Assembly (NCBI GenBank): GCA_021613375.1
Contig: CM038716.1
Location: 13,930,274-13,994,273 of the forward strand
DNA from: Megaleporinus macrocephalus
Lineage: Eukaryota; Chordata; Actinopteri; Characiformes; Anostomidae
Reading direction: 5' to 3'
DNA: 64,000 nucleotides
The position numbers and the translations under genes are program-made. The notes beneath the pieces were generated by a model that was not told where the DNA came from, did no database searches, and saw only the letters and a list, made by a program, of their open reading frames with translations. Of the stretch, positions 34,546-45,140 are shown piece by piece (the first letter of the stretch is position 1; every line of letters starts with the position of its first letter).

Positions 34546-35264
34546 GCCTTAATAGTATAACACAACATGCTATCTTGTTTTGGACCCACATTTTCCGGTT
34601 GGTCAGCTTCTCTGACAGACAAGAGCTAATGATCATCACTAGCCAGGGATGTTTAACTGAGCAACACAGAATAAGGCAAACCAGAAACAATGATTGTGGG
34701 TTCTGAGAATCTCAGTATAAAACTCTGTAGATTATAATACGAGGGTCTATACGTGGCCAGTAGAGCTTTAACTGCTGTATCTGTCAGAAATAGCCAAATT
34801 ACTGACCACATGATCACGTGATCAGCAGGAAAGTCTGTATGTATTGTGTGAAGGAGGTAAACACACTGTGCAGCACGGCTTTTCGCGAGCGATAATCGTT
34901 TCCCGAGGCTCACAGTGCTGTGTGGAGATCTGGGAGAGCCTATTTGTATTCATTCTTTCGTTTCCAGGTAGATTATCAGATTAATCATGCCTAGTTTTAA
35001 CTTTGGAGCAGCTTTATTACCCAGGTGTGTCTCTTCACGCTGCCAGGGCTCGCATGTTGAGTCCTCTTGGCTCGTTGCTGAGATTCAGAGTTGTTTGGAT
35101 GCAGATGAGTGACTCCTTATGATTAAAAAGATTCAGATGATTTGTTTCATGCAGAATCTTCTCTGCCAGGACACCTTTACTGATTTATAAATATTAGAGC
35201 TTAATATTCAATATGATCCATCAGCCGAATAAAAACAAAAAGAAATACTGATTCTCAGTACTAA
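34546..35264. other. Single-copy-looking region
   Basis: Contains a 14-bp palindrome TGATCACGTGATCA (34811-34824) centred on an E-box. No gene seen. Confidence 0.4.
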
Positions 35265-37115
35265 AACTCTTGTTGAACACTGTAATAGTCAGAGTTGATC
35301 ACTGTAACGGTCAGAGTTGATCACTGTAATAGTCAGAGTTGATCACTGTAATGGTCAGAGTTGTTCGCTGTAATGGTCAGAGTTGATCACTGTAATAGTC
35401 AGAGTTGATCACTGTAATGGTCAGAGTTGTTCGCTGTAATGGTCAGAGTTGTTCGCTGTAATGGTCAGAGTTGTTCGCTGTAATGGTCAGAGTTGATGAC
35501 TGTAATAGTCAGAGTTGATCACTGTAATGGTCAGAGTTGATCACTGTAATGGTCAGAGTTGATCAAGGTAATAGTCAGAGTTGATCACTGTAATAGTCAG
35601 AGTTGATCACTGTAATGGTCAGAATTGATGACTGTAATGGTGAGAGTTGATGACTGTAATGCTCAGAGTTCATCACTGTAATGGTCAGAGTTGATCACTG
35701 TAATGGTCAGAGTTGATCAAGGTAATAGTCAGAGTTGATCACTGTAATGGTCAGAGTTGATCAAGGTAATAGTCAGAGTTGATCACTGTAATGGTCAGAG
35801 TTGATCACTGTAATGGTCAGAGTTGATCACTGTAATGGTCAGAGTTGATGACTGTAATGGTCAGAGTTAATCACTGTAATGGTCAGAGTTGATCACTGTA
35901 ATGTTCAGAGTTGGTCACTGTAATGGTCAGAGTTTATCACTGTAATGGTCAGAGTTGATCACTGTAATGGTCAGAGTTGATCAAGGTAATAGTCAGAGTT
36001 GATCACTGTAATGGTCAGAGTTGATCACTGTAATGGTCAGAGTTAATCACTGTAATGGTCAGAGTTGATCAAGGTAATGTTAGGGTTGATCACTGTAATA
36101 GTCAGAGTTGATCAAGGTAATGTTAGGGTTGATCACTGTAATAGTCAGAGTTGATCACTGTAATAGTCAGAGTTGATCACTGTAATGGTCAGAGTTGATC
36201 ACTGTAATGGTCAGAGTTGATCAAGGTAATGGTCAGAGTTGATCACTGTAATGGTCAGAGTTGATCACTGTAATGGTCAGAGTTGATCACTGTAATAGTC
36301 AGAGTTGATCACTGTAATGGTCAGGGTTGATCACTGTAATGGTCAGAGTTTATCACTGTAATGGTCAGGGTTGATCACTGTAATGGTCAGAATTGATTAC
36401 TGTAATGGTCAGAGTTGATCACTGTAATGGTCAGAGTTGATCATTGTAATGGTCAGAGTTGATCAAGGTAATAGTCAGAGTTGATCACTGTAATGGTCAG
36501 AGTTGATCAAGGTAATAGTCAGAGTTGATCACTGTAATGGTCAGAGTTGATCACTGTAATGGTCAGAGTTGGTCACTGTAATGGCCAGAGTTGATCACTG
36601 TAATAGTCAGAGTTGATGACTGTAATGGTCAGAGTTGATCACTGTAATGGTCAGAGTTGATCACTGTAATAGTCAGAGTTGATCACTGTAATGGTCAGAG
36701 TTGTTGACTGTACTGGTCAGAGTTGATGACTGTAATGGTCAGAGTTGATGACTGTAATGGTCAGAGTTGATGACTGTACTGGTCAGAGTTGATGACTGTA
36801 ATGGTCAGAGTTGATGACTGTACTGGTCAGAGTTGATCACTGTACTCGTCAGAGTTGGTCACTGTAATGGTCAGAGTTGATGACTGTACTGGTCAGAGTT
36901 GATGACTGTAATGGTCAGAGTTGGTCACTGTAATGGTCAGAGTTGATGACTGTACTGGTCAGAGTTGATGACTGTAATGGTCAGAGTTGATGACTGTAAT
37001 GGTCAGAGTTGATGACTGTACTGGTCAGAGTTGATCACTGTACTCGTCAGAGTTGGTCACTGTAATGGTCAGAGTTGGTCACTGTAATGGTCAGAGTTGA
37101 TTGATTACTGTAATG
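35265..37115 (+). repeat. 22-bp minisatellite, about 84 copies
   Basis: Unit GTTGATCACTGTAATGGTCAGA. Variants include GATCAAGG, GATGACTG, TTCGCTG, ATAGTC and TACTGG, which cluster by position; TACTGG forms dominate the right third. Source element not recognised. Confidence 0.95.
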
Positions 37116-37139
37116 GTTAGAGTTGATCATTGGTTGATA

Positions 37140-37197
37140 AATGTTATGTCAACCAATTAAATCTGTCTGTAAAGCACTTTTAACTGTATGAAATGTG

Positions 37198-37233
<36 letters not shown>

Positions 37234-37250
37234 TGTATTATTATTATTAT
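37140..37250 (+). mobile_element. LINE 3'-end fragment with TA run
   Basis: 'CTGTCTGTAAAGCACTTTTA' + 'ACTGTATGAAATGTGCTATA' is the typical 3' tail of fish LINEs (CTGTAAAGCACTTT...GTGCTATA). (TA)n follows at 37199-37230. It abuts the 22-bp array. Confidence 0.6.
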
Positions 37251-38065
37251 CATATACTACATATTCTCCACATATATACATATATAATAGATTGCTTGCT
37301 TTAAAATTCCAAATGTATATATACAATTAAAACAAACTATAAGAGCATGGTTCATAACAAGATACAACCTTGCTTATCTTTGTGGTTCTCTGTATAAAAA
37401 GCATCCCGAGTGTGACTTCATACCTGCCTTGCCTTCATCTTCATTTCCTGATAATCACTCACAGACTTTTTCAAACGAGACATCAGTTCATTGTGCGAGC
37501 TGATTGATCGTAGCTGTTCTGATGAAGTCTGAATTGCAGGTAATTAACTTTATGCAACATCCTCGTTCTCGCGGTTGTGATTAGAGCAAATGATGCAAGA
37601 GAGTCTGATTTTCCATTCTGCCTCTGATGAAGCTCCAGCGATGAACCCTAAAACTAATGATCCGATCTCATGGGGTCCTCTAAACATCATGCAGCATCAT
37701 AAACTTCTACAAACCTGAGCATAAAATACACCAGCAGTCACGTTAGGAGCTTTAGCTTCTCCAAAGTGTCTCAGCATTTCTCACTGTAATCCCAGAGATG
37801 AGACTGAGAAGCGCTGAGGAGCGCTGAGAAGCGCTGAGGAGCGCTGAGGGCATCCCAGCTCCCCATATGAGTAGCACAGTATTTAACTTGGACAACAAGA
37901 ACGAGACACTGTTTTCACTACGTAAACAATACGTTTCAGTTCATTCCTAATGAGCAGTTTGTGTGTGTTTATTTTCCTTTATTATTTATTTTAACCATAA
38001 AAAAAACAAATATAATAAAAGATAAATCAATAAAATAAGCTGGAGTAATAATATATACAGTATAT
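37251..38065. other. Single-copy-looking region
   Basis: Includes a small 10-bp tandem repeat (GAGAAGCGCT/GAGGAGCGCT, 37806-37848). No gene seen. Confidence 0.4.
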
Positions 38066-38950
38066 ACAGTACTGAGTAAATGTTTCTAGTCTGTTTTTTC
38101 CAGACAGGAAGCTTTTATTTGCTCAGAAAAACACTTTTATTTATTGAAATATTCAAATAGTATTAATACTCAGTACTTTATTAAGCTAAATCAATTGAAG
38201 GAGAAATCTGTAACTAAACTTTGGGTAACAATTTCAATGAATCCTGTATTTATAATACTTTAAGAACACGTTTATAAGGCATTAGATGGTATACCTTATC
38301 ATACCTTGTAATGCCTCATACTTTTATCTTTTATTTTATTTTTTTTTATTATAAAACAGAAAAAATACTTTAATTTTATACACTTTAACTTATAATATAT
38401 TATCATACTTTATATATTTTGTATATTTCTTTATTATTTCTTTTTTAATCTTTATCTATTGGTGAATGGAGGAAGAGCAAAGTAAGAAATTTATTGTACA
38501 GTAATGTAGTATATATATTTATATAGTACTGAGTAAATGTTTCTAGTCACTGGAGGACATTGTTATATTTAAAAAGCTGTTTTTTCCAGAGAGAAAGCTT
38601 TTATTTGCTCAGCAAAACACTTTTATTTATTGAAATATTTAATTTTTATTAATACTCAGTACTTTGTTAAGCAAAATCAATTGAAGGAGAAGTCTGGAAC
38701 TAAACTTTGGGTAACATATCCAATGAATCTTATATTTATAATACTTTATAAAGACACTTATAAGGCATTAGATGGTATACCTTATCATACTTTATAATGC
38801 CTTATACTTTTATCTTTCATTTTTTATTTTTAATTCTATAAAAGAAAAAATACTTTAATTGTATTTACTTCAACTTATATTATGATACTTTATATATTTT
38901 GTATATATTTTTTATTATTTCTTTTTATTATCTTTATCTATTGGTGAATT
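38066..38950. repeat. Tandem duplication of a ~460-480-bp repeat-derived block
   Basis: Copy 1 (38066-38468) and copy 2 (38523-38950) share AGTACTGAGTAAATGTTTCT, AAGCTTTTATTTGCTCAG, TTTGGGTAACA, TAAGGCATTAGATGGTATAC and CTTTATCTATTGGTGAAT in order. Each contains an end related to the 360-2425 satellite (GGGTAACA...TTATAATAC). After copy 1, 38455-38510 is an inverted copy of the 56350-56410 repeat. Confidence 0.8.
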
Positions 38951-39305
38951 TCTGCTGTACAATAACACTCTTGAATCTCATACCTTGCAATCATAATGAC
39001 AACCATAGCACTTCTTGAAATATGTATATGTCAACTGTCAGGTTACATGCAGGTGAACATGTGTTGGGTATAATCACTTTTCAGAAGGTTCTGAGAGAAC
39101 ACTGAGAGAACAAGAGCCAGGTTTTTGGTGGACTATCTCATTTTAAAGCCCCTAATGACCAGGCACAGCGCTCTATAACAGTAGTGTATACAGTGTGTAA
39201 TGTGTTATAAAGCCTGATGTCATAAAGTTATATAGATAAAGATTGTATAGAATGATATATATGTACAGTTATAACTATCTAAAACCAATTGCTTATGTGT
39301 GGTTT
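38951..39305. other. Spacer
   Basis: No gene or clear repeat seen. Confidence 0.35.
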
Positions 39306-39449
39306 GATTAGGGGTGTAAGAAAATATCGAAAATATTGAATATCGGGATATTATGTTTGGTGATACTGTATCGATTCTCAATAACATAGTATCGATACAC
39401 AGATTCCTGGCAGACAGTGACTCATTGTGTGTTGTGTTTAAACCTCTGA

Positions 39450-39465
39450 CCACTAGATGGCAGTG
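39450..39465 (+). promoter_or_regulatory. CTCF-like motif
   Basis: CCACTAGATGGCAGTG fits CCASYAGRKGGCRS at every position. It lies within the hAT-like element, so it may be element-borne. Confidence 0.45.
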
Positions 39466-39534
39466 TTGTAATCCATTTTCAGCTCCACTCCAACCTTAAC
39501 AAGCAGGATACAGTGGTGTGTTTTTATAGTAAGA

Positions 39535-39544
<10 letters not shown>

Positions 39545-39619
<75 letters not shown>
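39545..39619. repeat. (TA)n microsatellite
   Basis: About 37 TA units inside the hAT-like element. Confidence 0.95.
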
Positions 39620-39620
<1 letters not shown>

Positions 39621-39722
39621 CTTTGCTTGCAGTATCGCAATATATCGTGAAATATTGAATCGTGACCGCTGAATCACGATAAATATTGTATCGCCAGGTT
39701 CTTGCCAATACACAGCCCTAGG

Positions 39723-40759
39723 TTACCATATGATGCCTTACTAAAACACATTTAATGCAATATGAATATTAGATTACTCAAACTGGTGCACATAATATGA
39801 TCTACTTCTTTCAGAATAGGATATTTGTGCTACCTTATATTGTATTTATGCTTATTTATGTCTGATATCTGGTGTTCTTACTGGTATAAATACACGTATT
39901 GATACGATAAAGGATTTTAGACAATCATCTTAGAGGCCTCAGACTTCCACACAGTAGATATGGAGTTAAATGACTCTGGCCTAGTAAGACCTGCAACGAG
40001 CCCACAGGGATAAACTCATTCATCAATATGTAGGTCACCTCATGTTCAGACTATCCACCAAGGGAACCCCCAAGACCTGGGCTACAAACCGAAATCTGCA
40101 TAGATCTCAGTGGGGTTGAATTTCCTCCAACACTCATCACCTCCTCACTTGGCAAGCCGTTTGGAGTCTCGTTAGAAAAGAAAAAAAATCTTGCTTTTCA
40201 TCCTGCAAGTGAACAGAAAGACAGATCCATCGCATCAAACGCGGCCTCCAAACATGATTGTCAGACATGGGCTCCTGATCTTTGAAGAGAAGCTGCTTAA
40301 GTGATTCAGATGGGACTCAATTCAACTGGGGTTCTGGGCTAATCTTCTCCCAAGCTCTGGAATGTAATTTCCATCTATCGCTCCCTCCCTCCTTCACTGA
40401 GACAATTACATGCAATTGCAGGGAATTCTGCTGGTATATCCGGTTGCGCGGCTTTCGTGAGTTCTCAGGTACCAAGTTTGAGGGCCACCCAGGCGTGCAT
40501 TTCCCAAAAGCTTGCTTGTCTAACTCTGTTGTGAAGTTCCACTGGAGGAGCTGTTCAAGCAGATGTTTCCCAAAACTGTTGTTCTAGTGAATGATCACAA
40601 CTAGAGACAGAGTCAGAGTCAGAGAATCTCAAATCAGTAGAATAGAACAGAACTTGTTCATGTGCTATGATGCCCCTGTGTAGGTTGGATTTGTTCATGG
40701 TTGCTGATGACATAATGACCATCGGTGGAGTCCTGCACAAAAGTTTAATCTTTTATTTC
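39723..40759. other. Single-copy-looking region
   Basis: Complex sequence at 39950-40740 with a 101-codon plus frame (40282-40587) that has no recognisable domain. No gene called. Confidence 0.4.
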
Positions 40760-41735
40760 CTCAGTAAACACGTTATTATTAAATAATAAACAGTATTAAT
40801 AGAGTAAGTAGAGCTTTTACACTTTATTATTAAATATTAAACTGTATTAATAGAGTAAGAAGAGCTTTTACACTTTATTATTAAATATTAATCAGTATTA
40901 ATAGAGTAAGTAGAGCTTTTACACTTTATTATTAAATATTAATCAGTATTAATAGAGTAAGTAGAGCTTTTACACTTTATTATTAAATATTAATCAGTAT
41001 TAATAGAGTAGGTAGAGCTTTTACACTTTATTATTAAATATTAATCAGTTCTAATAGAGTAAGTAGAGCTTTTACACTTTATTATTAAATATTAATCAGT
41101 ATTAATAGAGTAAGTAGAGCTTTTACACTTTATTATTAAATATTAATCAGTACTAATAGAGTAAGTAGAGCTTTTACACTTTATTATTAAATATTAATCA
41201 GTATTAATAGAGTAAGTAGAGCTTTTACACTTTATTATTAAATATTAATCAGTATTAATAGAGTAAGTAGAGCTTTTACACTTTATTATTAAATATTAAG
41301 CAGTATTAATAGAGTAAGTAGAGCTTTTACACTTTATTATTAAATATTAAGCAGTATTAATAGAGTAAGTAGAGCTTTTACACTTTATTATTAAATATTA
41401 ATCAGTATTAATAGAGTAAGTAGAGCTTTTACACTTTATTATTAAATATTAAGCAGTATTAATATAGTAAGTAGAGCTTTTACACTTTATTATTAAATAT
41501 TAATCAGTATTAATATAGTAAGTAGAGCTTTTACACTTTATTATTAAATATTAAACAGTATTAATAGAGTAAGTAGAGCTTTTACACTTTATTATTAAAT
41601 ATTAATCAGTATTAATAGAGTAAGTAGTGCTTTTACACTTTATTATTAAATATTAATCAGTACTAATAGAGTAAGTAGAGCTTTTACACTTTATTATTAA
41701 ATATTAATCAGTATTAATAGAGTAAGTAGTGCTTT
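40760..41735 (+). repeat. 51-bp minisatellite, about 19 copies
   Basis: Unit: GAGCTTTTACACTTTATTATT, AAATATTAATCAGTATTAAT, AGAGTAAGTA. Very uniform. It runs straight into the dispersed repeat at 41736. The last unit (GTAAGTAGTGCTTTTCATA) resembles the words before the other copy (GTAAAGCGTTTCCATA at 20698-20713). Confidence 0.95.
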
Positions 41736-41945
41736 TCATATGTCAGTGTGTTTATTTAACTCTTTCCAAGCTTCTCCTAAACAACCCAGTATTATTATCA
41801 GTTCTCATCTAATACCTGCTTTGACTGCTCAGTACTTCATTAAGCCAAATCAAGATTTGCTGCTGAAGGAACTGAACACATTTATACAATGTCTGGGGCG
41901 TCCAGGAGAAATCTGGAACCTAACTTTGTTCTTCAAACTGGATCA
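41736..41945 (+). mobile_element. Dispersed repeat fragment (copy at 20705-20822)
   Basis: Nearly identical to 20712-20820 over about 110 bp, then continues with AAGCCAAATCAAG and GGAGAAATCTGGAACC. That continuation resembles AAGCAAAATCAATTGAAGG and GGAGAAGTCTGGAACTAAAC at 38670-38705. Confidence 0.7.
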
Positions 41946-42779
41946 AGATCTGATCTACTTCTCTCACAATAACATATTCATGTTACTTTGTATTGTATGT
42001 CTGATTATTTACATCTGTTCTAATCAGATCTGCTGTTCTTACTGGTGATCAGACACTTATTGATCAGAAACACTTTTACACTATCAGATCAGGAGACTCA
42101 GACTTATACATAGTAGTGTTGTAGTAGTAATTTAGTGGTTAAAACTAAAACTAAGTCTTCAATTCAGGCCACATGAGTAAACACTAATCACTACACTACA
42201 GTAATGCTGATCTCTGCTAGCACCCCTATGGGACTCTAGTAGTACATTAGTGCTAACAGCGATTCTAGATTAAGAGCTTGTGAAAGACAGTTATTTGTAT
42301 TGTATGTATGATTATTTACATCTGTTCTAATCAGATCTGCTGTACTTACTGGTGAACACATACTTATTGATCGGATGAAGACTTTTAAACTATCAGCTCA
42401 GGAGACTCAGACTCTTTGGGCTGGTCTTTGTAGTGTGTTGTTGCTGTTGATTCTTCTCACTGTCTCCGTATTTCTCCGTTAAACTCCGCATTAGCATCTC
42501 AGCCAAGTGTCCAAATGTTACGACTAGGATTTTGTGAATGGGGCGTATACAAGCCCCCATGGCTCCCACTGGGCTGAAATCCTAAACGGAGTGTGCGGCG
42601 TGGCATTTCCCGAGCAAATGGATGGCTAAGCCTGTTGACTTTCCACTTTGTCACCGCTCCCTTACTCCCCGCTGCACAAAGAGACCCTCCTGTTCTGGAG
42701 ATTGAAATGTCCCCAGATATAAAAACCTGAACAGAACGTTGAGTAGCTTCCACCCTGCAGCCAGTGTGTGTGTGTGTGT

Positions 42780-42811
<32 letters not shown>

Positions 42812-43202
42812 TGGGTTTGACAGAAAGCTCACAAAGATTCACTCGGAGCTCTGCTGTGATCATCTGAGCGGATTTGGCGTGTCATTAGTCAGAGGCTAGG
42901 TGCCTGCCTGATAGCGGGGTCCGTCTTGGCGGGGCATGATAATCGACAAAACACCCATCAAGCACTGCCAGAGTACAGATACGGCAGGGCAGGATATGAT
43001 GCGTGGCTGAAAAACTGGCAGGCTTACAAGGTTTTCTTTCTATATCTGTGGGTATTTACCTCAGTGAGCTTTTAACAACACACTTCTGGTGGAACGACAG
43101 AAATGAAACTGGTTGTTGCTGTCACAACAGAACCTTGCTGGAACTTCAGCTCCATAGGAGGAAAATATGTTCTAAATTGAATGCAATGGAAATCCAGGTT
43201 GA
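41946..43202. other. Single-copy-looking region
   Basis: Two ~70-bp stretches resemble each other (TGTATGTCTGATTATTTACATC near 41993 and TGTATGTATGATTATTTACATC near 42302). The part 42420-43010 is complex and could be conserved non-coding DNA. No gene seen. Confidence 0.4.
42764..42811. repeat. (TG)n microsatellite
   Basis: About 23 TG units with one TA interruption. Confidence 0.95.
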
Positions 43203-43395
43203 CCGACCAACTCCTTATATCTCCACTCACTGTCCACTGTATCAGCTCCACTGACCAGTGTCACTGCAGTGCTGAGAATGACCCACCTCCCTAATAGTAT
43301 CTGCTCTGTGGTGGTCCTGTGGGGGTCCTGATCATTAAAGAACAGAGTAATAAAGTATACAGAGAATCAGATGGACTACAGTCTGTAAGTGGAGC
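43203..43395. mobile_element. Otophysan-type dispersed element, copy 3 (left part)
   Basis: Family phrases TATATCTCCACTCACTGTCC, GTATCAGCTCCACTGACCA, GTGTCACTGCAGTGCTGAG, CTCTGTGGTGGTCCTGTGGG and ATGGACTACAGTCTGTAAG lead directly into the 45-bp array. Confidence 0.75.
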
Positions 43396-44564
43396 TCCTG
43401 TATGGTCAGTGGAGCTGATACAGTGGACAGTGAGTGGAGGTCCTGTATGGTCAGTGGAGCTGATACAGTGGACAGTGAGTGGAGGTCCTGTATGGTCAGT
43501 GGAGCTGATACAGTGGACAGTGAATGGAGGTCCTGTATGGTCAGTGGAGCTGATACAGTGGACAGTGAGTGGAGGTCCTGTATGGTCAGTGGAGCTGATA
43601 CAGTGGACAGTGAGTGGAGGTCCGGTATGGTCAGTGGAGCTGATACAGTGGACAGTGAGTGGAGGTCCTGTATGGTCAGTGGAGCTGATACAGTGGACAG
43701 TGAGTGGAGGTCCTGTATGGTCAGTGGAGCTGATACAGTGGACAGTGAGTGTAGGTCCGGTATGGTCAGTGGAGCTGATACAGTGGACAGTGAGTGGAGG
43801 TCCGGTATGGTCAGTGGAGCTGATACAGTGGACAGTGAGTGGAGGTCCTGTATGGTAAGTGGAGCTGGTACAGTGGACAGTGAGTGGAGGTCCGGTATGG
43901 TCAGTGGAGCTGATACAGTGGACAGTGAGTGGAGGTCCTGTATGGTCAGTGGAGCTGATACAGTGGACAGTGAGTGGAGGTCCTGTATGGTCAGTGGAGC
44001 TGATACAGTGGACAGTGAGTGGAGGTCCTGTATGGTCAGTGGAGCTGATACAGTGGACAGTGAGTGGAGGTCCTGTATGGTCAGTGGAGCTGATACAGTG
44101 GACAGTGAGTGGAGGTTTGGTATGGTCAGTGGAGCTGATACAGTGGACAGTGAGTGGAGGTCCTGTATGGTCAGTGGAGCTGATACAGTGGACAGTGAGT
44201 GGAGGTCCTGTATGGTCAGTGGAGCTGATACAGTGGACAGTGAGTGGAGGTCCGGTATGGTCAGTGGAGCTGATACAGTGGACAGTGAGTGGAGGTCCTG
44301 TATGGTCAGTGGAGCTGATACAGTGGACAGTGAGTGGAGGTCCTGTATGGTCAGTGGAGCTGATACAGTGGACAGTGAGTGGAGGTCCTGTATGGTCAGT
44401 GGAGCTGATACAGTGGACAGTGAGTGGAGGTCCTGTATGGTCAGTGGAGCTGATACAGTGGACAGTGAGTGTAGGTCCGGTATTATCAGTGGAGCTGATA
44501 CAGTGGACAGTGAGTGGAGGTCCTGTATGGTCAGTGGAGCTGATACAGTGGACAGTGAGTGGAG
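43396..44564 (+). repeat. 45-bp minisatellite, about 26 copies
   Basis: Unit: GGTCCTGTATGGTCAGTGG, AGCTGATACAGTGGACAGTGA, GTGGA. These are the terminal words of the dispersed element (GTCAGTGGAGCTGATA...GGACAGTGAGTG), and the element's end (AGAAGGAGGTGGT) follows after the last unit. Because 45 is a multiple of 3, frames of up to 419 codons stay open on both strands. Their translations are pure 15-residue repeats and are not genes. Confidence 0.95.
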
Positions 44565-45140
44565 ATAGAAGGAGGTGGTATACAGCACATGCACTCTCCC
44601 TTATAGTGAACGATAGTGACCCGCCTGGTTGTAGCCCCTCCTGCCCACCACTCTGTAGACCTCTATTGTAATGAGGGGTTAATGCCCTGCGGCTCTACTC
44701 TGATGTCTGTCTAGGGTGCAGATGGACTGTTCTTGAGGACACAGTCCCCAGATGGCACGTGGATGTCTGGCAAAAATATGGCACTGCCTGTTCCTCTGTC
44801 GGCACTGGCAAGCTGCATGTGAGTCAATGGTGGTCCATATAAAAAAAAATATAAAAAAATAATAAACTTATATGTTCTGAGACAGACCTGGTCCTCTTCC
44901 TCAGATACAGGAGAGCTGCCTACAGGCTAACTGCACGTGAGCCAAAAGCAGTGAACTCTGATTAATAGCTCTAATTCTGGACCATACGGTTCCTGAGTTA
45001 GAGGGTGGGACGCGGGTCTGGGTGAAGTCATCGCTCGGTGGTGGAATGTGGTCCGGATGAAGGTAGTAAGTGTGAGCCAGAACTATTTGATGCTTGTGTT
45101 TGCACACAAAGCAGTTAGACCTCCACGTTTAACCCATCCA
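44565..45140. other. Single-copy-looking spacer
   Basis: An A-rich run lies at 44842-44865. No gene seen. Confidence 0.4.

Larger units (their letters stand above)
39311..39722. mobile_element. hAT-like non-autonomous element (ATCGATA-rich)
   Basis: Left end TAGGGGTGTAAG and right end ACAGCCCTA are near-inverse, as in hAT-type CAGGGGTGT ends. The interior is rich in ATATCG/TATCGAT words and ATTGAATCGTGAC, frequent in fish elements of this type. Split by (TA)n at 39545-39619. An 8-bp target duplication is not seen. Confidence 0.5.

Noticed and set aside
43319..44671. Long open frames (179-419 codons) on both strands
   Set aside because: They are translations of a 45-bp tandem repeat (15 codons), open on both strands with no non-repeat core, so not genes.
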